Of a stretch of DNA of 64,000 bases, positions 43,586 to 54,468 are shown piece after piece. Position 1 is the stretch's first letter. The number at the start of each line of letters is the position of its first letter. Under the pieces are notes generated by a model. It searched no databases and was not told the origin of the DNA. It worked only from the letters and a program-made list of their open reading frames with translations. The DNA lies in contig NZ_FMCH01000221.1 in NCBI RefSeq assembly GCF_900091855.1, positions 1 through 64,000 of the forward strand, written 5' to 3'. This DNA comes from Streptomyces sp. DvalAA-14. Lineage in GTDB: Bacteria > Actinomycetota > Actinomycetes > Streptomycetales > Streptomycetaceae. The position numbers and the translations under genes are program-made.

Positions 43586-43993
43586 TCAGGCGTTGCCCAT
43601 CGCCCGGGTCAGGGTGATCTCGATGGCGATCCGCTCCGGGTTGGGCGCGGGCACCCGGCCGTAGCGCTCGGCGTAGCGGGCCACCGCGTCCGCGATCCGC
43701 ACCGGGTCCTCGGAGATGGTGGCCCGTCCCTCCAAGGTGGCCCACGTGCCGCGCTCGACCTGGCAGACCGCGACCCGCGCCCCGGCCGGGCCCGCCGCCC
43801 GGACATGGCCGGCCTTGGCGCTGCCGCGGCCGGTGATGACCCGGGCCAGCCCGGCCTCCGGGTCGTAGGTGACCCCCACCGGTACGACATGCGGGCTGCC
43901 GTCCGGCCGGAGCGTGGTCAAGGTGCACAGGTGGTAGGCGCGCCAGAAGGCCAGGAATCCGGGCTCCGGGGAGCGGGGGTCGACAACTGCCAT
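43586..43993 (-). CDS. PPOX-class F420-dependent oxidoreductase-like protein
   Basis: This 135-residue split-barrel protein shows FWRAYHLCTLTTLRPDGSPH, VPVGVTYDPEAGLARVITG and VAVCQVERGTWATLEGRATI, close in style to F420-binding Rv1155-type proteins. It probably reduces a small molecule or biliverdin-like compound with F420H2. ATG 43993 is the start. It is unrelated in sequence detail to the PPOX protein at 4.9 kb, so the two are not recent duplicates. Confidence 0.87.
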   Translation of the reverse strand: MAVVDPRSPEPGFLAFWRAYHLCTLTTLRPDGSPHVVPVGVTYDPEAGLARVITGRGSAKAGHVRAAGPAGARVAVCQVERGTWATLEGRATISEDPVRIADAVARYAERYGRVPAPNPERIAIEITLTRAMGNA

Positions 43994-44034
43994 GGGGAGA
44001 AGCTAGTGCCCCGCGCACCCTCCGGTCATTCCGG

Positions 44035-44313
44035 TCATTCCAGTCGTACCGGCAGCTTCGCCACGCTGTTGCCGATGAAACCGTCCAGCGGCGGCAGCGA
44101 CGCGTCCGGCACGGCCAGGCTTAGCCCTGGGTGGGCCGCGTACAGCTCGCGCAGCGCCGTCACCGCCTCCAGGCGGGCCAGCGGCGCGCCCAGGCGGTAG
44201 TGGGCGCCGTGGCCGAAGGACAGGTGCCGGCCGGCGGGCCGGGTGATGTCGAACCGGTCGGCGTCCGCGTGGCGGGCGGCGCCGGACGGGTCCATGGAGT
44301 GCGCAGTGGCCAT
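44035..44313 (-). pseudogene. Cytochrome P450 C-terminal fragment lacking the haem cysteine
   Basis: Only the last ~92 residues of a bacterial P450 remain. The haem-binding loop reads [20 protein letters not shown], where the standard FGxGxHxCLG cysteine is arginine (CGC instead of TGC). Without the thiolate ligand the protein could not function as a P450. The N-terminal three quarters are missing; the frame opens shortly upstream of the loop. It is a decayed gene between the dnaK operon and clpB. Confidence 0.8.
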
Positions 44314-44509
44314 GCGAATCCTCCGTCATGGGCAACTCCCCCTGCCTGCGGCGAAGTTGTGGTCGCATTGTCGCACCGGAGCGGTGTCCGCCGCAGGGCC
44401 GCCGCCGCGCCCGGTGCGCCCGCCGCGCCCGCCGCGTGCGATACGTCCGGAGTCGCGCCCCGTACGTCCGGCTGCCGCGCCCGCTGCCGCCAACTTCCCC
44501 CGAAAATGC

Positions 44510-44530
44510 CTTGAGTGGCATAGACTCAAC
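44510..44530 (+). promoter_or_regulatory. HspR operator (HAIR) upstream of clpB
   Basis: CTTGAGT, seven bases, then ACTCAAC match the HAIR consensus with one mismatch, 54 bases before the clpB start. This places clpB in the same HspR regulon as dnaK. Confidence 0.9.
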
Positions 44531-44583
44531 TTACTGTATGTTGTACCTGGCAGGTTTACCGTACGAGGGAGGACGCCGTACCC

Positions 44584-47208
<2,625 letters not shown>

Positions 47209-47241
47209 CCCCCTCGCGCGATGCCGCCGAGCGGGCCGTAT

Positions 47242-47271
47242 GGTCCTGCCCGGCGGGCACCCGGCAGGACC
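47242..47271 (+). terminator. Hairpin downstream of clpB
   Basis: GGTCCTGCC and GGCAGGACC form a perfect 9-bp stem, 33 bases after the clpB stop. Confidence 0.65.
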
Positions 47272-47291
47272 GCCGACCGGGCCGGGCCACG

Positions 47292-47330
47292 AACCCCCGC
47301 CGATACGCCGGGCGCGTACCGGCGGGGGTT
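47292..47330 (+). terminator. Second, stronger hairpin downstream of clpB
   Basis: AACCCCCGCCG and CGGCGGGGGTT form a perfect 11-bp stem with a 17-base loop that contains its own short ACGC/GCGT pairing. It insulates clpB from the following gene. Confidence 0.8.
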
Positions 47331-47389
47331 GTCACTTGCGGGGTCGCATGGGGGAGGATGGAGCGGAAACGTCACGAAGGGACTTCACG

Positions 47390-47932
47390 GTGAGCATCGA
47401 TCCGTCCTCGATTCCTGATTTCGGGGGCCAGTCGGACCCCGAGCCGACCGGAGCCGCCCCCAGCGTGCTCATTCCGGACCAGGAGCTGGTCAAGCAGTTG
47501 CTGGACCAGATGGAGCTGAAGTACCTCGTCGATGAGGAAGGCGACCTCGCGGCGCCCTGGGAGGAGTTCCGCACCTACTTCATGTTCCGCGGCGAGGGGG
47601 ACCAGGCGGTCTTCGCCGTCCGGACCTTCTACGAGCGCCCGTACAGCGTCGACGACAAGCCGCATCTGCACGAGGTCATCGACGACTGGAACCGCCGCAC
47701 CCTGTGGCCCAAGGTCTACACGCACACCCATGACGACGGTAGCGTCCGCCTCATCGGCGAGGCGCAGACCGTGATCGGCATGGGCGTCAGCCTGGAGCAC
47801 TTCGTGTCCAGCACAGTGAGCTGGGTGCGGGCGTCGATCGAGTTCGACAAGTGGGTCGGCGAGACGCTCGGCCTGGAGAAGGACGCGGACAGCCCCATCG
47901 AGGGTGACGGCGACGGCGAGACCAACTCCTGA
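47390..47932 (+). CDS. YbjN-domain protein
   Basis: This 180-residue protein matches the YbjN family, which is thought to adopt a chaperone-like (type III secretion chaperone) fold: LLDQMELKYLVDEEGDLAAP, FAVRTFYERPYSVDDK, LHEVIDDWNRRTLWPKVYTH, and the end MGVSLEHFVSSTVSWVRASI. Function is unclear; a link to stress or protein handling is plausible beside clpB. GTG 47390 is the start, with GAAGGGA upstream. Confidence 0.85.
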   Translation: MSIDPSSIPDFGGQSDPEPTGAAPSVLIPDQELVKQLLDQMELKYLVDEEGDLAAPWEEFRTYFMFRGEGDQAVFAVRTFYERPYSVDDKPHLHEVIDDWNRRTLWPKVYTHTHDDGSVRLIGEAQTVIGMGVSLEHFVSSTVSWVRASIEFDKWVGETLGLEKDADSPIEGDGDGETNS

Positions 47933-47980
47933 CCGGTGCCGCTGCGCCGGGTACGCGCGGCCGGCGCACCGGCCGCCGCG

Positions 47981-49222
47981 TCACAGCGGCACGGTGACGA
48001 CGGTCAGCACATAGGCCCCGAAGCCGAGTGAGATCCCGGCCAGCGCGACCACCGCCACGGCGGCGGCGCGCGGCCGGGCCCTGACCAGTGCCGTCGCCAG
48101 CGGCACCAGCAGCGGGAAGGCCGGCAGCAGGAAACGCGGCTTGCAGGAGAAGAAGTTGGCGCCGCCGAGCGCGATCGCAACCAGCGCCACCGAGTAGACC
48201 AGCAGCGGCAGCGGCATCCGGTCCAGCAGCGCCAGCACCACCAGCGCGACGGCGGCCGCGCACAACGCGGCGGCCAGGTAGGCGGTCAGCGCCTCGGGGA
48301 AGAGCACCAGGCGCTTGACGTAGCGCATCGCGTACAGCCCGAAGTCGTACTGCGAACCCCAGCCGCGCTGCACCGCGAAGTAGCCGCCCAGCACGCCCCC
48401 CGGCCCGCCGGCGGTCACCCAGCCGACCCAGGCGACGTAGCCGAACCAGCCCAGCGGGGCGAGCAGCGCGGCCAGCCAGGCCCGCGGCAGTTGGGGCAGG
48501 CCGATCCGGCGGCGGCGCCAGGCGTCGGCGATCACGGCGGCGATCACGGCTGCCGCCACCGCGGCGGCGTTCGGCCGGCTGAGTCCGGCGAGCAGGCTCA
48601 GCAGCCCGGCGGTCAGCCAGCGCCGGGTGACGGTGGCGTACAGCGCCCAGGCGGCCAGCGCACACATCATCGGCTCGGTGTACGCCATGGTCAGCACGAT
48701 CGCGTGCGGCAGCAGCCCCCACACCAGGACCAGCGCGGTGCCGACCCGGCGGCCGTAGCAGTGGTCGACGACCGCGAACACCCCCCACGCGGCCAGGCCG
48801 GCCGACAGCCAGGCGATCAGCAGCGCGCAGACCACCGAGCCGACCGGCAGCACCGCGTCCACCGTGCGGACCGTCATGGGGTAGAGCGGGAAGAAGGCCA
48901 GGTCGCTGTAGCGCAGACCCGGCTTCTCCCAGCCCGGGACGAAGGTGCCGTATCCCCAGTCGGCGATCCGGTGGTACCACAGCCCGTCCCAGCCCAGGCC
49001 CAGCACGTTGCGGGGGTGCGCGCCGCGCCGGTGCGCCCACAACGCGACCACGGCCAGCCCGGCCACCCTGGCCACCGCGAAGCCGAGCAGCGCCCGCCGC
49101 GCCGCCCGCCACGAAGCCGCCAGGCCCCGGCCGGCGCTCCGCTCCGGAGCGGGGAAGCGGGCGTGCCGTCCCGTTGCCGGTGCGGAGACGGGCTCCTCGG
49201 AGACCGGGCCGGCGATGGACAA
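47981..49222 (-). CDS. Polytopic membrane glycosyltransferase (mannosyltransferase-like)
   Basis: This 413-residue protein has about ten transmembrane helices and the conserved segments WDGLWYHRIADWGYG and FFPLYPMTVR in the first extracellular loop, and CKPRFLLPAFPLL near the end. These are typical of GPI-mannosyltransferase/PIG-V-like GT-C enzymes of actinomycetes. It should add a sugar from a polyprenyl donor to a wall or membrane acceptor. The start is TTG 49222; a short hydrophilic N terminus precedes the first helix. Confidence 0.82.
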   Translation of the reverse strand: MSIAGPVSEEPVSAPATGRHARFPAPERSAGRGLAASWRAARRALLGFAVARVAGLAVVALWAHRRGAHPRNVLGLGWDGLWYHRIADWGYGTFVPGWEKPGLRYSDLAFFPLYPMTVRTVDAVLPVGSVVCALLIAWLSAGLAAWGVFAVVDHCYGRRVGTALVLVWGLLPHAIVLTMAYTEPMMCALAAWALYATVTRRWLTAGLLSLLAGLSRPNAAAVAAAVIAAVIADAWRRRRIGLPQLPRAWLAALLAPLGWFGYVAWVGWVTAGGPGGVLGGYFAVQRGWGSQYDFGLYAMRYVKRLVLFPEALTAYLAAALCAAAVALVVLALLDRMPLPLLVYSVALVAIALGGANFFSCKPRFLLPAFPLLVPLATALVRARPRAAAVAVVALAGISLGFGAYVLTVVTVPL

Positions 49223-49442
49223 GCGCGGGCTCCTCGGGGGGTGCGGATCCCGGGCGGTGGGCCGGGGGTGGGATCGGGGGGTGAGGCGGGGGTGAGGGCT
49301 GGGGACGGGCGCGAGGAGGGTCTGGTCGTACGGTCTGTTCTCGTGACAAAACGACTATCGGCTACGGGGTCGGTCCGCTTCCGGAGACACGCGCGGGCGG
49401 CGGCGCATCGCCGCGCGGAGTCGCCCGAAGGGGGGCGCGGCC

Positions 49443-49502
49443 CGCTTCGGCCCGGCCGGCTTCGGCCCGGCCGGCTTCGGCCCGGCCGGCTTCGGCCCGG
49501 CC
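49443..49502. repeat. Four tandem copies of a 15-bp unit
   Basis: GGCTTCGGCCCGGCC is repeated four times in tandem (the first copy differs by one base), in non-coding DNA upstream of the divergent genes. Confidence 0.9.
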
Positions 49503-49819
49503 CACGCGATCGCGACAAACTGCCGGGCATCCTCGCCGCACGCTGAGCCTCCCGCGCCGGGGCGAGGCTTAAGCCCGCCTTAAGGCGGCCGTAAGTCGGA
49601 TTAGGGATGGGCCGCCCCGTTCATCGCGGCGGCAACGGGCTGACAGGATCGGCGTGTTCGAGCGTCCGGGCAGGGGCGGGAAAGTCCCTGGTCAAGGGCG
49701 CCCGAGCGGATCGGGACGGTGCTCGGCCGAGGCGGCGGGCCGGGTGCCGCGGGGGCGGCCGGGCGGGTCCACCGAGGTTGACGGCCTCCGGCGGGACCGC
49801 CAGGATCTCCGATCACACG

Positions 49820-49836
49820 TTAGGAAAGTTTACTAA
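49820..49836 (+). promoter_or_regulatory. Near-palindromic operator candidate before the chitosanase gene
   Basis: TTAGGAAAGTTTACTAA is an imperfect palindrome, conspicuously AT-rich here, 164 bases before the start codon. It resembles operators I recall upstream of streptomycete chitosanase genes, bound by the ROK-family repressor CsnR, but that match is from memory. Confidence 0.5.
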
Positions 49837-49999
49837 TCGCAGAGGTCCGCTCCCCGCGTCGACTCCTGCGCCAGGAATCCGGCCGACCGGCCGGACCACC
49901 GAACCGCTCACCGTCGAGGCGCCGGCGCGGCCCCGGTGCCGTGCGTGCAGGCACCGGCGGCTCCCGTCCGCCCCGGAACCCCCACAGGAGACCACCCTC

Positions 50000-51892
50000 A
50001 TGGCCCCTCGTGCACACGGCCACCGGCGTCGTGGCGTCAAACACCCCGCGGTGATCACCGGAGCCGCGCTCCTCGGCGCCGGCGCGCTCGCCTTCACCGG
50101 CATCCAGGCGATGGCGTCGACCTCCGCCCCGAAGACCGCGACGACCAGCGTGACCAGCTCCGCGCAGCTGCGGTCCGCGCTGGCCGCGGCGAAGCCCGGC
50201 ACCACCATCAAACTGGCCAACGGCACCTACTCCGGCCAGTTCACGATCACCAACCCCGGCACCGCCGCCGCCCCGATCACCCTGACCGGCGGCGCCGGCG
50301 CCGTCCTCACCTCCAGCGGCGGCAACGGCTACGGCCTGTGGCTCAAGGGCGCGCCGTACTGGAACCTCACCGGCTTCACCGTGGACGACGCGAAGAAGGG
50401 CATCGTCATGGATGCCTCCTCGCACGTCACCATCGACACCGTGACCGTCCACGACATCGCCTACGAGGGCGTGCACTTCCGCTCGGGCAGCTCGTACGGC
50501 GTGATCCGCAACTCCTTCGTGCACGACACCGGCACCTCCTTCCCGCAGTACGGCGAAGGCGTCTACATAGGCTCGGCCAACAGCAACTGGAGCCAGTTCG
50601 CCGGGCCGACCGGCGTGGACGCCTCCGACCACGTCCAGGTCCTGAACAACCGGATCGGCCCGAACGTCGCCGCCGAGGGCATCGACGTCAAGGAGGGCAC
50701 CAAGGCCGGCACGATCAGCGGCAACACCCTCGACGGCACCGGCGAGAAGAACCAGAACTCCGGCGACTCCACGATCGACGTCAAGGGCGACGGCTACACC
50801 GTCTCCGGGAACACCGTCACCCACCCGTACACCGACGGCTTCCAGGTCCACAACGCGTACGGCGCCTACGGCTGCGGCAACACCTTCACCGGCAATACCT
50901 TCAGCCTGGCCGGCGCCCGCGGCTACGGCATCGACGTCACCGACAACGGCACGTGCGCCACCAAGAACACGGTGACCACCTCGAACACCGCCAGCGGCGG
51001 GAAGGGCCTGACGAACATCGCCACCGTCAAGCCCCCGGTGTCCACCCCGACCCCTTCCGCGATGCCGACCGCCAAGCCCACCCCCACCGCGTCGGCCACC
51101 CCCGAGCCGACCGCGACGGCCACGCCGACGCACACCGCGACGCCGACCGCCGCCCCCACCACCGCGGCCCCCGGTGCCGGGACCGGTCTGGACGACCCGC
51201 ACGAGAAGGAGATCGCGATGGAGCTGGTCAGCTCCGCCGAGAACTCCTCGCTGGACTGGAAGGCCCAGTACGCGTACATCGAGGACATCGGTGACGGCCG
51301 CGGCTACACGGCCGGCATCATCGGCTTCTGCTCCGGCACCGGCGACATGCTGGAACTCGTCCAGGCGTACACCGCCGCCGAGCCCGGCAACCCGCTCGCG
51401 AAGTACCTGCCCGCCCTGCAGAAGGTCAACGGCACCGACTCGCACACAGGCCTGGGCACCGCCTTCGTCAACGACTGGAAGACCGCCGCCAAGGACACCG
51501 TCTTCCAGACCGCGCAGAACAACGAGCGCGACCGGGTCTACTTCGACCCGTCCGTCAACCAGGCAAAGGCGGACGGCCTGCGCGCACTGGGCCAGTTCAT
51601 CTACTACGACGCCATCGTGATGCACGGCCCCGGCGACGACCCGGTGAGCTTCGGCGGCATCCGCAAGGCCGCCATGAAGAAGGCCAAGACCCCCGCCCAG
51701 GGCGGCGACGAGACCACCTACCTCAACGCCTTCCTCGACGCCCGCAAGGCCGCGATGCTCACCGAGGCCGCGCACGACGACACCAGCCGCGTCGACACCG
51801 AGCAGCGCGTCTTCCTCGACAACGGCAATCTGGACCTCACGCCGCCGCTGACCTGGAAGACCTACGGCGACTCGTACACCATCAAGAACTGA
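50000..51892 (+). CDS. Secreted fusion of a parallel beta-helix and a GH46 chitosanase
   Basis: This 630-residue protein starts at ATG 50000 behind AGGAG. Residues 1-40 are a Sec signal peptide. A right-handed beta-helix (about 48-345) follows, with short repeats such as ASSHVTIDTVTVHDIAYEGV and IDVKGDGYTVSGNTVTH. A Pro/Thr/Ala linker spans about 347-397. The GH46 chitosanase domain (about 400-630) keeps the catalytic Glu414 in SSAENSSLDWKAQYAY and Asp432 in IEDIGDGRG, with the same 18-residue spacing as Glu22/Asp40 of the Streptomyces N174 enzyme. It hydrolyses chitosan outside the cell; the helix may bind or cleave another polysaccharide. Confidence 0.92.
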   Translation: MAPRAHGHRRRGVKHPAVITGAALLGAGALAFTGIQAMASTSAPKTATTSVTSSAQLRSALAAAKPGTTIKLANGTYSGQFTITNPGTAAAPITLTGGAGAVLTSSGGNGYGLWLKGAPYWNLTGFTVDDAKKGIVMDASSHVTIDTVTVHDIAYEGVHFRSGSSYGVIRNSFVHDTGTSFPQYGEGVYIGSANSNWSQFAGPTGVDASDHVQVLNNRIGPNVAAEGIDVKEGTKAGTISGNTLDGTGEKNQNSGDSTIDVKGDGYTVSGNTVTHPYTDGFQVHNAYGAYGCGNTFTGNTFSLAGARGYGIDVTDNGTCATKNTVTTSNTASGGKGLTNIATVKPPVSTPTPSAMPTAKPTPTASATPEPTATATPTHTATPTAAPTTAAPGAGTGLDDPHEKEIAMELVSSAENSSLDWKAQYAYIEDIGDGRGYTAGIIGFCSGTGDMLELVQAYTAAEPGNPLAKYLPALQKVNGTDSHTGLGTAFVNDWKTAAKDTVFQTAQNNERDRVYFDPSVNQAKADGLRALGQFIYYDAIVMHGPGDDPVSFGGIRKAAMKKAKTPAQGGDETTYLNAFLDARKAAMLTEAAHDDTSRVDTEQRVFLDNGNLDLTPPLTWKTYGDSYTIKN

Positions 51893-51908
51893 CTGGCCCC
51901 TTCCCCGC

Positions 51909-51959
51909 CGCCGGTGCCCCCGTGCCCCCGTGTCTCCCGCACGGGGGCACCGGCGTTTT
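51909..51959 (+). terminator. Intrinsic terminator of the chitosanase gene
   Basis: A perfect 17-bp stem (51909-51925 paired with 51939-51955) with a 13-base loop is followed directly by four T. It lies 17 bases after the stop codon. Confidence 0.9.
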
Positions 51960-52023
51960 GCGCCCGATCGGCGCCACCGGGCCGCGGCCCGGCCGCCTAC
52001 GGACCGCCGGACCGCTGGACCGC

Positions 52024-52398
52024 TTACGCTGGCGTTTGCAGCACGGAGAGCACATTCCCGGCGGGATCGGTGAACCACGCGATCAGCGGGCCGCCGCCGC
52101 GGAAGATCCCCTTGTCGTCCGGCTCGACGTGGTCGTAGCGCTCGAAGCGCACGCCCCGCCCCTTCAGCTCCTCGACCGCCGCCTCGATGTCGGGGACCGG
52201 GAAGTTGAGAATCGTGTACGTCGCCGGGGTGTGGTCGGCCTTGGGATAGACCAGGATGTCGCGCCCACCCGCGACATGCAGGGTCAGCATGCCGTCCTGC
52301 TCGGACACCCGCAGCCCGAGCGTCTCGCCGTAGAACGCCTTCGCCGCGCCGATGTCGTCCACCGAGAATCCACTGAACGCCTTCGTCGAACCGAACAT
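52024..52398 (-). CDS. VOC-superfamily (glyoxalase-like) protein
   Basis: This 124-residue protein has the two beta-alpha-beta-beta-beta units of the vicinal-oxygen-chelate fold: [20 protein letters not shown] in the first and [20 protein letters not shown], then [13 protein letters not shown] in the second. Such proteins are metal-dependent lyases, dioxygenases or resistance proteins; the substrate is unknown. ATG 52398 is the start, with CAGGAGGCG upstream. Confidence 0.87.
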   Translation of the reverse strand: MFGSTKAFSGFSVDDIGAAKAFYGETLGLRVSEQDGMLTLHVAGGRDILVYPKADHTPATYTILNFPVPDIEAAVEELKGRGVRFERYDHVEPDDKGIFRGGGPLIAWFTDPAGNVLSVLQTPA

Positions 52399-52482
52399 GA
52401 TCGCCTCCTGTTTGCGGTTGCCGGCTGTGTAGACGTCAACGCGACCGGAAACTCATCGGTCGCGCGAGATCCAAGACCTGGA

Positions 52483-52557
52483 CGGCCGCGGGAACCGGCC
52501 CATGAGGTTCACATGGGGCGGCGAGGTGGACGGCAAGCAGACGGCGGAGGCGTTCTG
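52483..52557. repeat. Left copy of a 75-bp direct repeat
   Basis: This segment (about 52483-52557) closely matches 53511-53585: it encodes GRGN(R/W)PMRFTWGGEVDGK followed by QTAEAF in one frame. The two copies bracket the PIN/RHH toxin-antitoxin pair. Confidence 0.85.
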
Positions 52558-53001
52558 TCACAGGGGCAAGTCGTCGGGCAGAAGGCGAAAGGACTTGTGA
52601 CGGCCGAGCGGGCGGACCGCGCGGAAGTCGCGGCGGTCGAGGGTGAGGACGGCATCCGTGTCGTATTCGGCGGCGAGGGCCACATTCACGGCGCCGGCAA
52701 GGTCGAGGTTGAGCGCGGCATACCTGGCTCGCAAGGTCTGTGCGGCGGAGAGGTGGGCCTCGGTGATTTCCGGTACGACGATCCGGCCCGCTCGCATCCA
52801 CCGCCGGATGTCGTCGATCGCGCTGACAGCTGCTTCCCGTCCCAGTTCGCGGGTCGCGACGTGGTCGATCTCAGCGAGCAGCAAGGGCGACATCACCAAA
52901 AGGCCGGCGGCCATGATCGCCTCGTTGGCTCCATGGTGCTCCGGGTGCCGGGAGTCGAGCGCGGCCAGCAGGCCCGAGGTGTCGGCCACAACGACGATCA
53001 C
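52558..53001 (-). CDS. PIN-domain toxin, VapC type
   Basis: This 147-residue protein opens VVVADTSGLLAALDSRHPEH (first Asp) and contains LLLAEIDHVATRELG (Glu) and LDLAGAVNVALAAEYDTDAVL with later DRRDFRAVRP (Asp residues), the PIN arrangement. It is an RNA-cleaving toxin. ATG 53001 overlaps the antitoxin stop by four bases (ATGA). Its 3' end coincides with the end of the left direct repeat. Confidence 0.85.
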   Translation of the reverse strand: MIVVVADTSGLLAALDSRHPEHHGANEAIMAAGLLVMSPLLLAEIDHVATRELGREAAVSAIDDIRRWMRAGRIVVPEITEAHLSAAQTLRARYAALNLDLAGAVNVALAAEYDTDAVLTLDRRDFRAVRPLGRHKSFRLLPDDLPL

Positions 53002-53252
53002 GCTGTGGTCCGTGAGCCGCCCTGGCCCTGGACGGCGTCAGCCACCGCGTTGCGGACGTCCTCCTTGGAGGGAGTACGCCCCGGACCTTCGAAGGTCCGG
53101 GAGAAGAGCGGTTCGTCCCAGACCCGGTTCGCCATGGCCGCGAGATGGATGCCTTGCCGGATGATCTCGGCCTCACTGATACCGCGGCGAGCGGCGGCCT
53201 CCTTGATGATCGCGAGATCCTCGGGGTCCGCGTAGACGTTTGTGCGCTTCAT
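52998..53252 (-). CDS. Ribbon-helix-helix (CopG-type) antitoxin
   Basis: This 84-residue protein starts MKRTNVYADPEDLAIIKEAA and continues RRGISEAEIIRQGIHLAAMA, a ribbon-helix-helix DNA-binding domain, followed by a toxin-binding tail. ATG 53252 is preferred; ATG 53258 is two codons earlier. Two direct copies of TGGTACATG precede it on the minus strand, 18 bases apart, and are likely its autorepression sites. Confidence 0.85.
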   Translation of the reverse strand: MKRTNVYADPEDLAIIKEAAARRGISEAEIIRQGIHLAAMANRVWDEPLFSRTFEGPGRTPSKEDVRNAVADAVQGQGGSRTTA

Positions 53253-53262
53253 GGACATGTAC

Positions 53263-53289
53263 CAATGGTAGTCCATGTACCAGGTGTGG
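53263..53289 (-). promoter_or_regulatory. Direct-repeat operator before the RHH antitoxin
   Basis: On the minus strand TGGTACATG occurs twice (about 18 bases apart) just upstream of the antitoxin start. RHH antitoxins bind repeated short sites, so this is a probable autoregulatory operator. Positions are approximate. Confidence 0.45.
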
Positions 53290-53382
53290 TGCACGTGATC
53301 ACTGCTGCTGCCGGCGCACTGCGGCATCACCAGTCACGACGCAAGCGGACCCGCACCGCCGCGGTCACCGCCGACGGGCTGA

Positions 53383-53640
53383 ATCGAGATACCGGATGAT
53401 CCGGTCGGCGTCGCTAGAAGTCAGACGGTTCTCGTCGATCGGCTCGGCATCGAGCGCGAGCAGTTGCGCGGATCGCTGGCTGCTCTCACACGGCATATCC
53501 ACGCGCACTACGGCCGCGGGAACTGGCCCATGAGGTTCACATGGGGTGGGGAGGTGGACGGCAAGCAGACGGCGGAGGCGTTCTACTCTGTGGATGAGAC
53601 CTCCGCGGCACGCTGGCTTGAAGCACGTACAGCCCGCTGA
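53383..53640 (+). pseudogene. C-terminal remnant of an unknown gene, containing the right 75-bp repeat
   Basis: A frame opens after TGA 53379 without any start codon and reads RLGIEREQLRGSLAALTRHI, GRGNWPMRFTWGGEVDGKQT and SAARWLEARTAR before TGA 53638. The 5' part is missing. Positions 53511-53585 repeat 52483-52557. The original gene was probably interrupted by the toxin-antitoxin cassette, leaving a duplicated segment on each side. Confidence 0.55.
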
Positions 53641-53781
53641 TCATGGACGCATCCGAGGAGCGTCCATCGGTACACGACGGTCGGCATGCACCGGGTGCGA
53701 TCGACCTCGTTTCCGACTTATCGAGTCCGGTGACGCCGGACTGTCCGTCGTATTCTGACCACACACGGGAAGGAGCCGTCC

Positions 53782-54330
53782 ATGAGCGTCGACGCGATTG
53801 TGCACACCGAGTTCCCCGAGGGGTACACGGTCCTGTTCGGGGCCGACGGAAAGGTGATCATGACCCCGCAGAGTGAAGAGCACTCCAGCACCATCAGGTC
53901 GATGCAGATCGACTCGGCTCTCGCTCTCGGCCGCCACGCGAAAGTCACCTCTGACGTCTACATTGACTTCCCTGCCGACGAGAACTCAGCTCCCGATCTG
54001 GCGATCCTTCGCGAGGATGCTCGTCGGGGAGGCAAGCGCTACAGCTTCGAAGACGTCCTGCTGATCTCGGAGGTCGTCTCGACGTCCTCGGCACGCAAGG
54101 ACTACGACGACTGCACCGCGAAGTACGGCCGGTACGGCATTCCCGCCTACCTTGTAGTGGACCCGTACACCCAGGAAGTTGTCCTCCATACCCAGCCGAC
54201 CGCCACCGGTTACATTGCTGCGCACACCCACAAGTACGGCACTGGCAAGCTCTCCATTCCCCTTGCCGATGGCCGCACCTTCACCTTGGACCTCGACGAA
54301 CTCCCGCGCCCCGAGGCAGACGCCCACTGA
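53782..54330 (+). CDS. Uma2-family (DUF820) nuclease-like protein
   Basis: This 182-residue protein has the PD-(D/E)xK-like core of Uma2 proteins: VYIDFPADENSAPDLAIL (Asp), VLLISEVVSTSSARKDYDDC (Glu and Lys), and YGIPAYLVVDPYTQEVVLHT. Such proteins are abundant in cyanobacteria and streptomycetes; their nuclease role is predicted. ATG 53782 has GAAGGAG upstream. It is a stand-alone gene in the accessory part of the core. Confidence 0.9.
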   Translation: MSVDAIVHTEFPEGYTVLFGADGKVIMTPQSEEHSSTIRSMQIDSALALGRHAKVTSDVYIDFPADENSAPDLAILREDARRGGKRYSFEDVLLISEVVSTSSARKDYDDCTAKYGRYGIPAYLVVDPYTQEVVLHTQPTATGYIAAHTHKYGTGKLSIPLADGRTFTLDLDELPRPEADAH

Positions 54331-54468
54331 CGAAGGTCCACCGCCCGAGGCCCGGCTCAGCAACCGTGGCTCGGCCGCGAAGCCCGATCATATGGGCGCA
54401 ATCATATGGTTGCCGCGGCGAAGGCCACCCGTGATGCGCGCATCAGCGCGGCCCTATGAATGGGCGGA

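Larger units (their letters stand above)
49223..49999. other. Long promoter region upstream of the chitosanase gene
   Basis: No gene is supported in these 777 bases. The region contains a 15-bp tandem repeat at 49443-49502 and a near-palindromic operator candidate at 49820-49836. The minus-strand glycosyltransferase promoter lies at its left end. Confidence 0.55.

Noticed and set aside
49820-52078. 752-codon minus-strand ORF over the chitosanase gene
   Set aside because: It is Gly/Val/Arg-rich antisense of the secreted fusion gene, with no domain.
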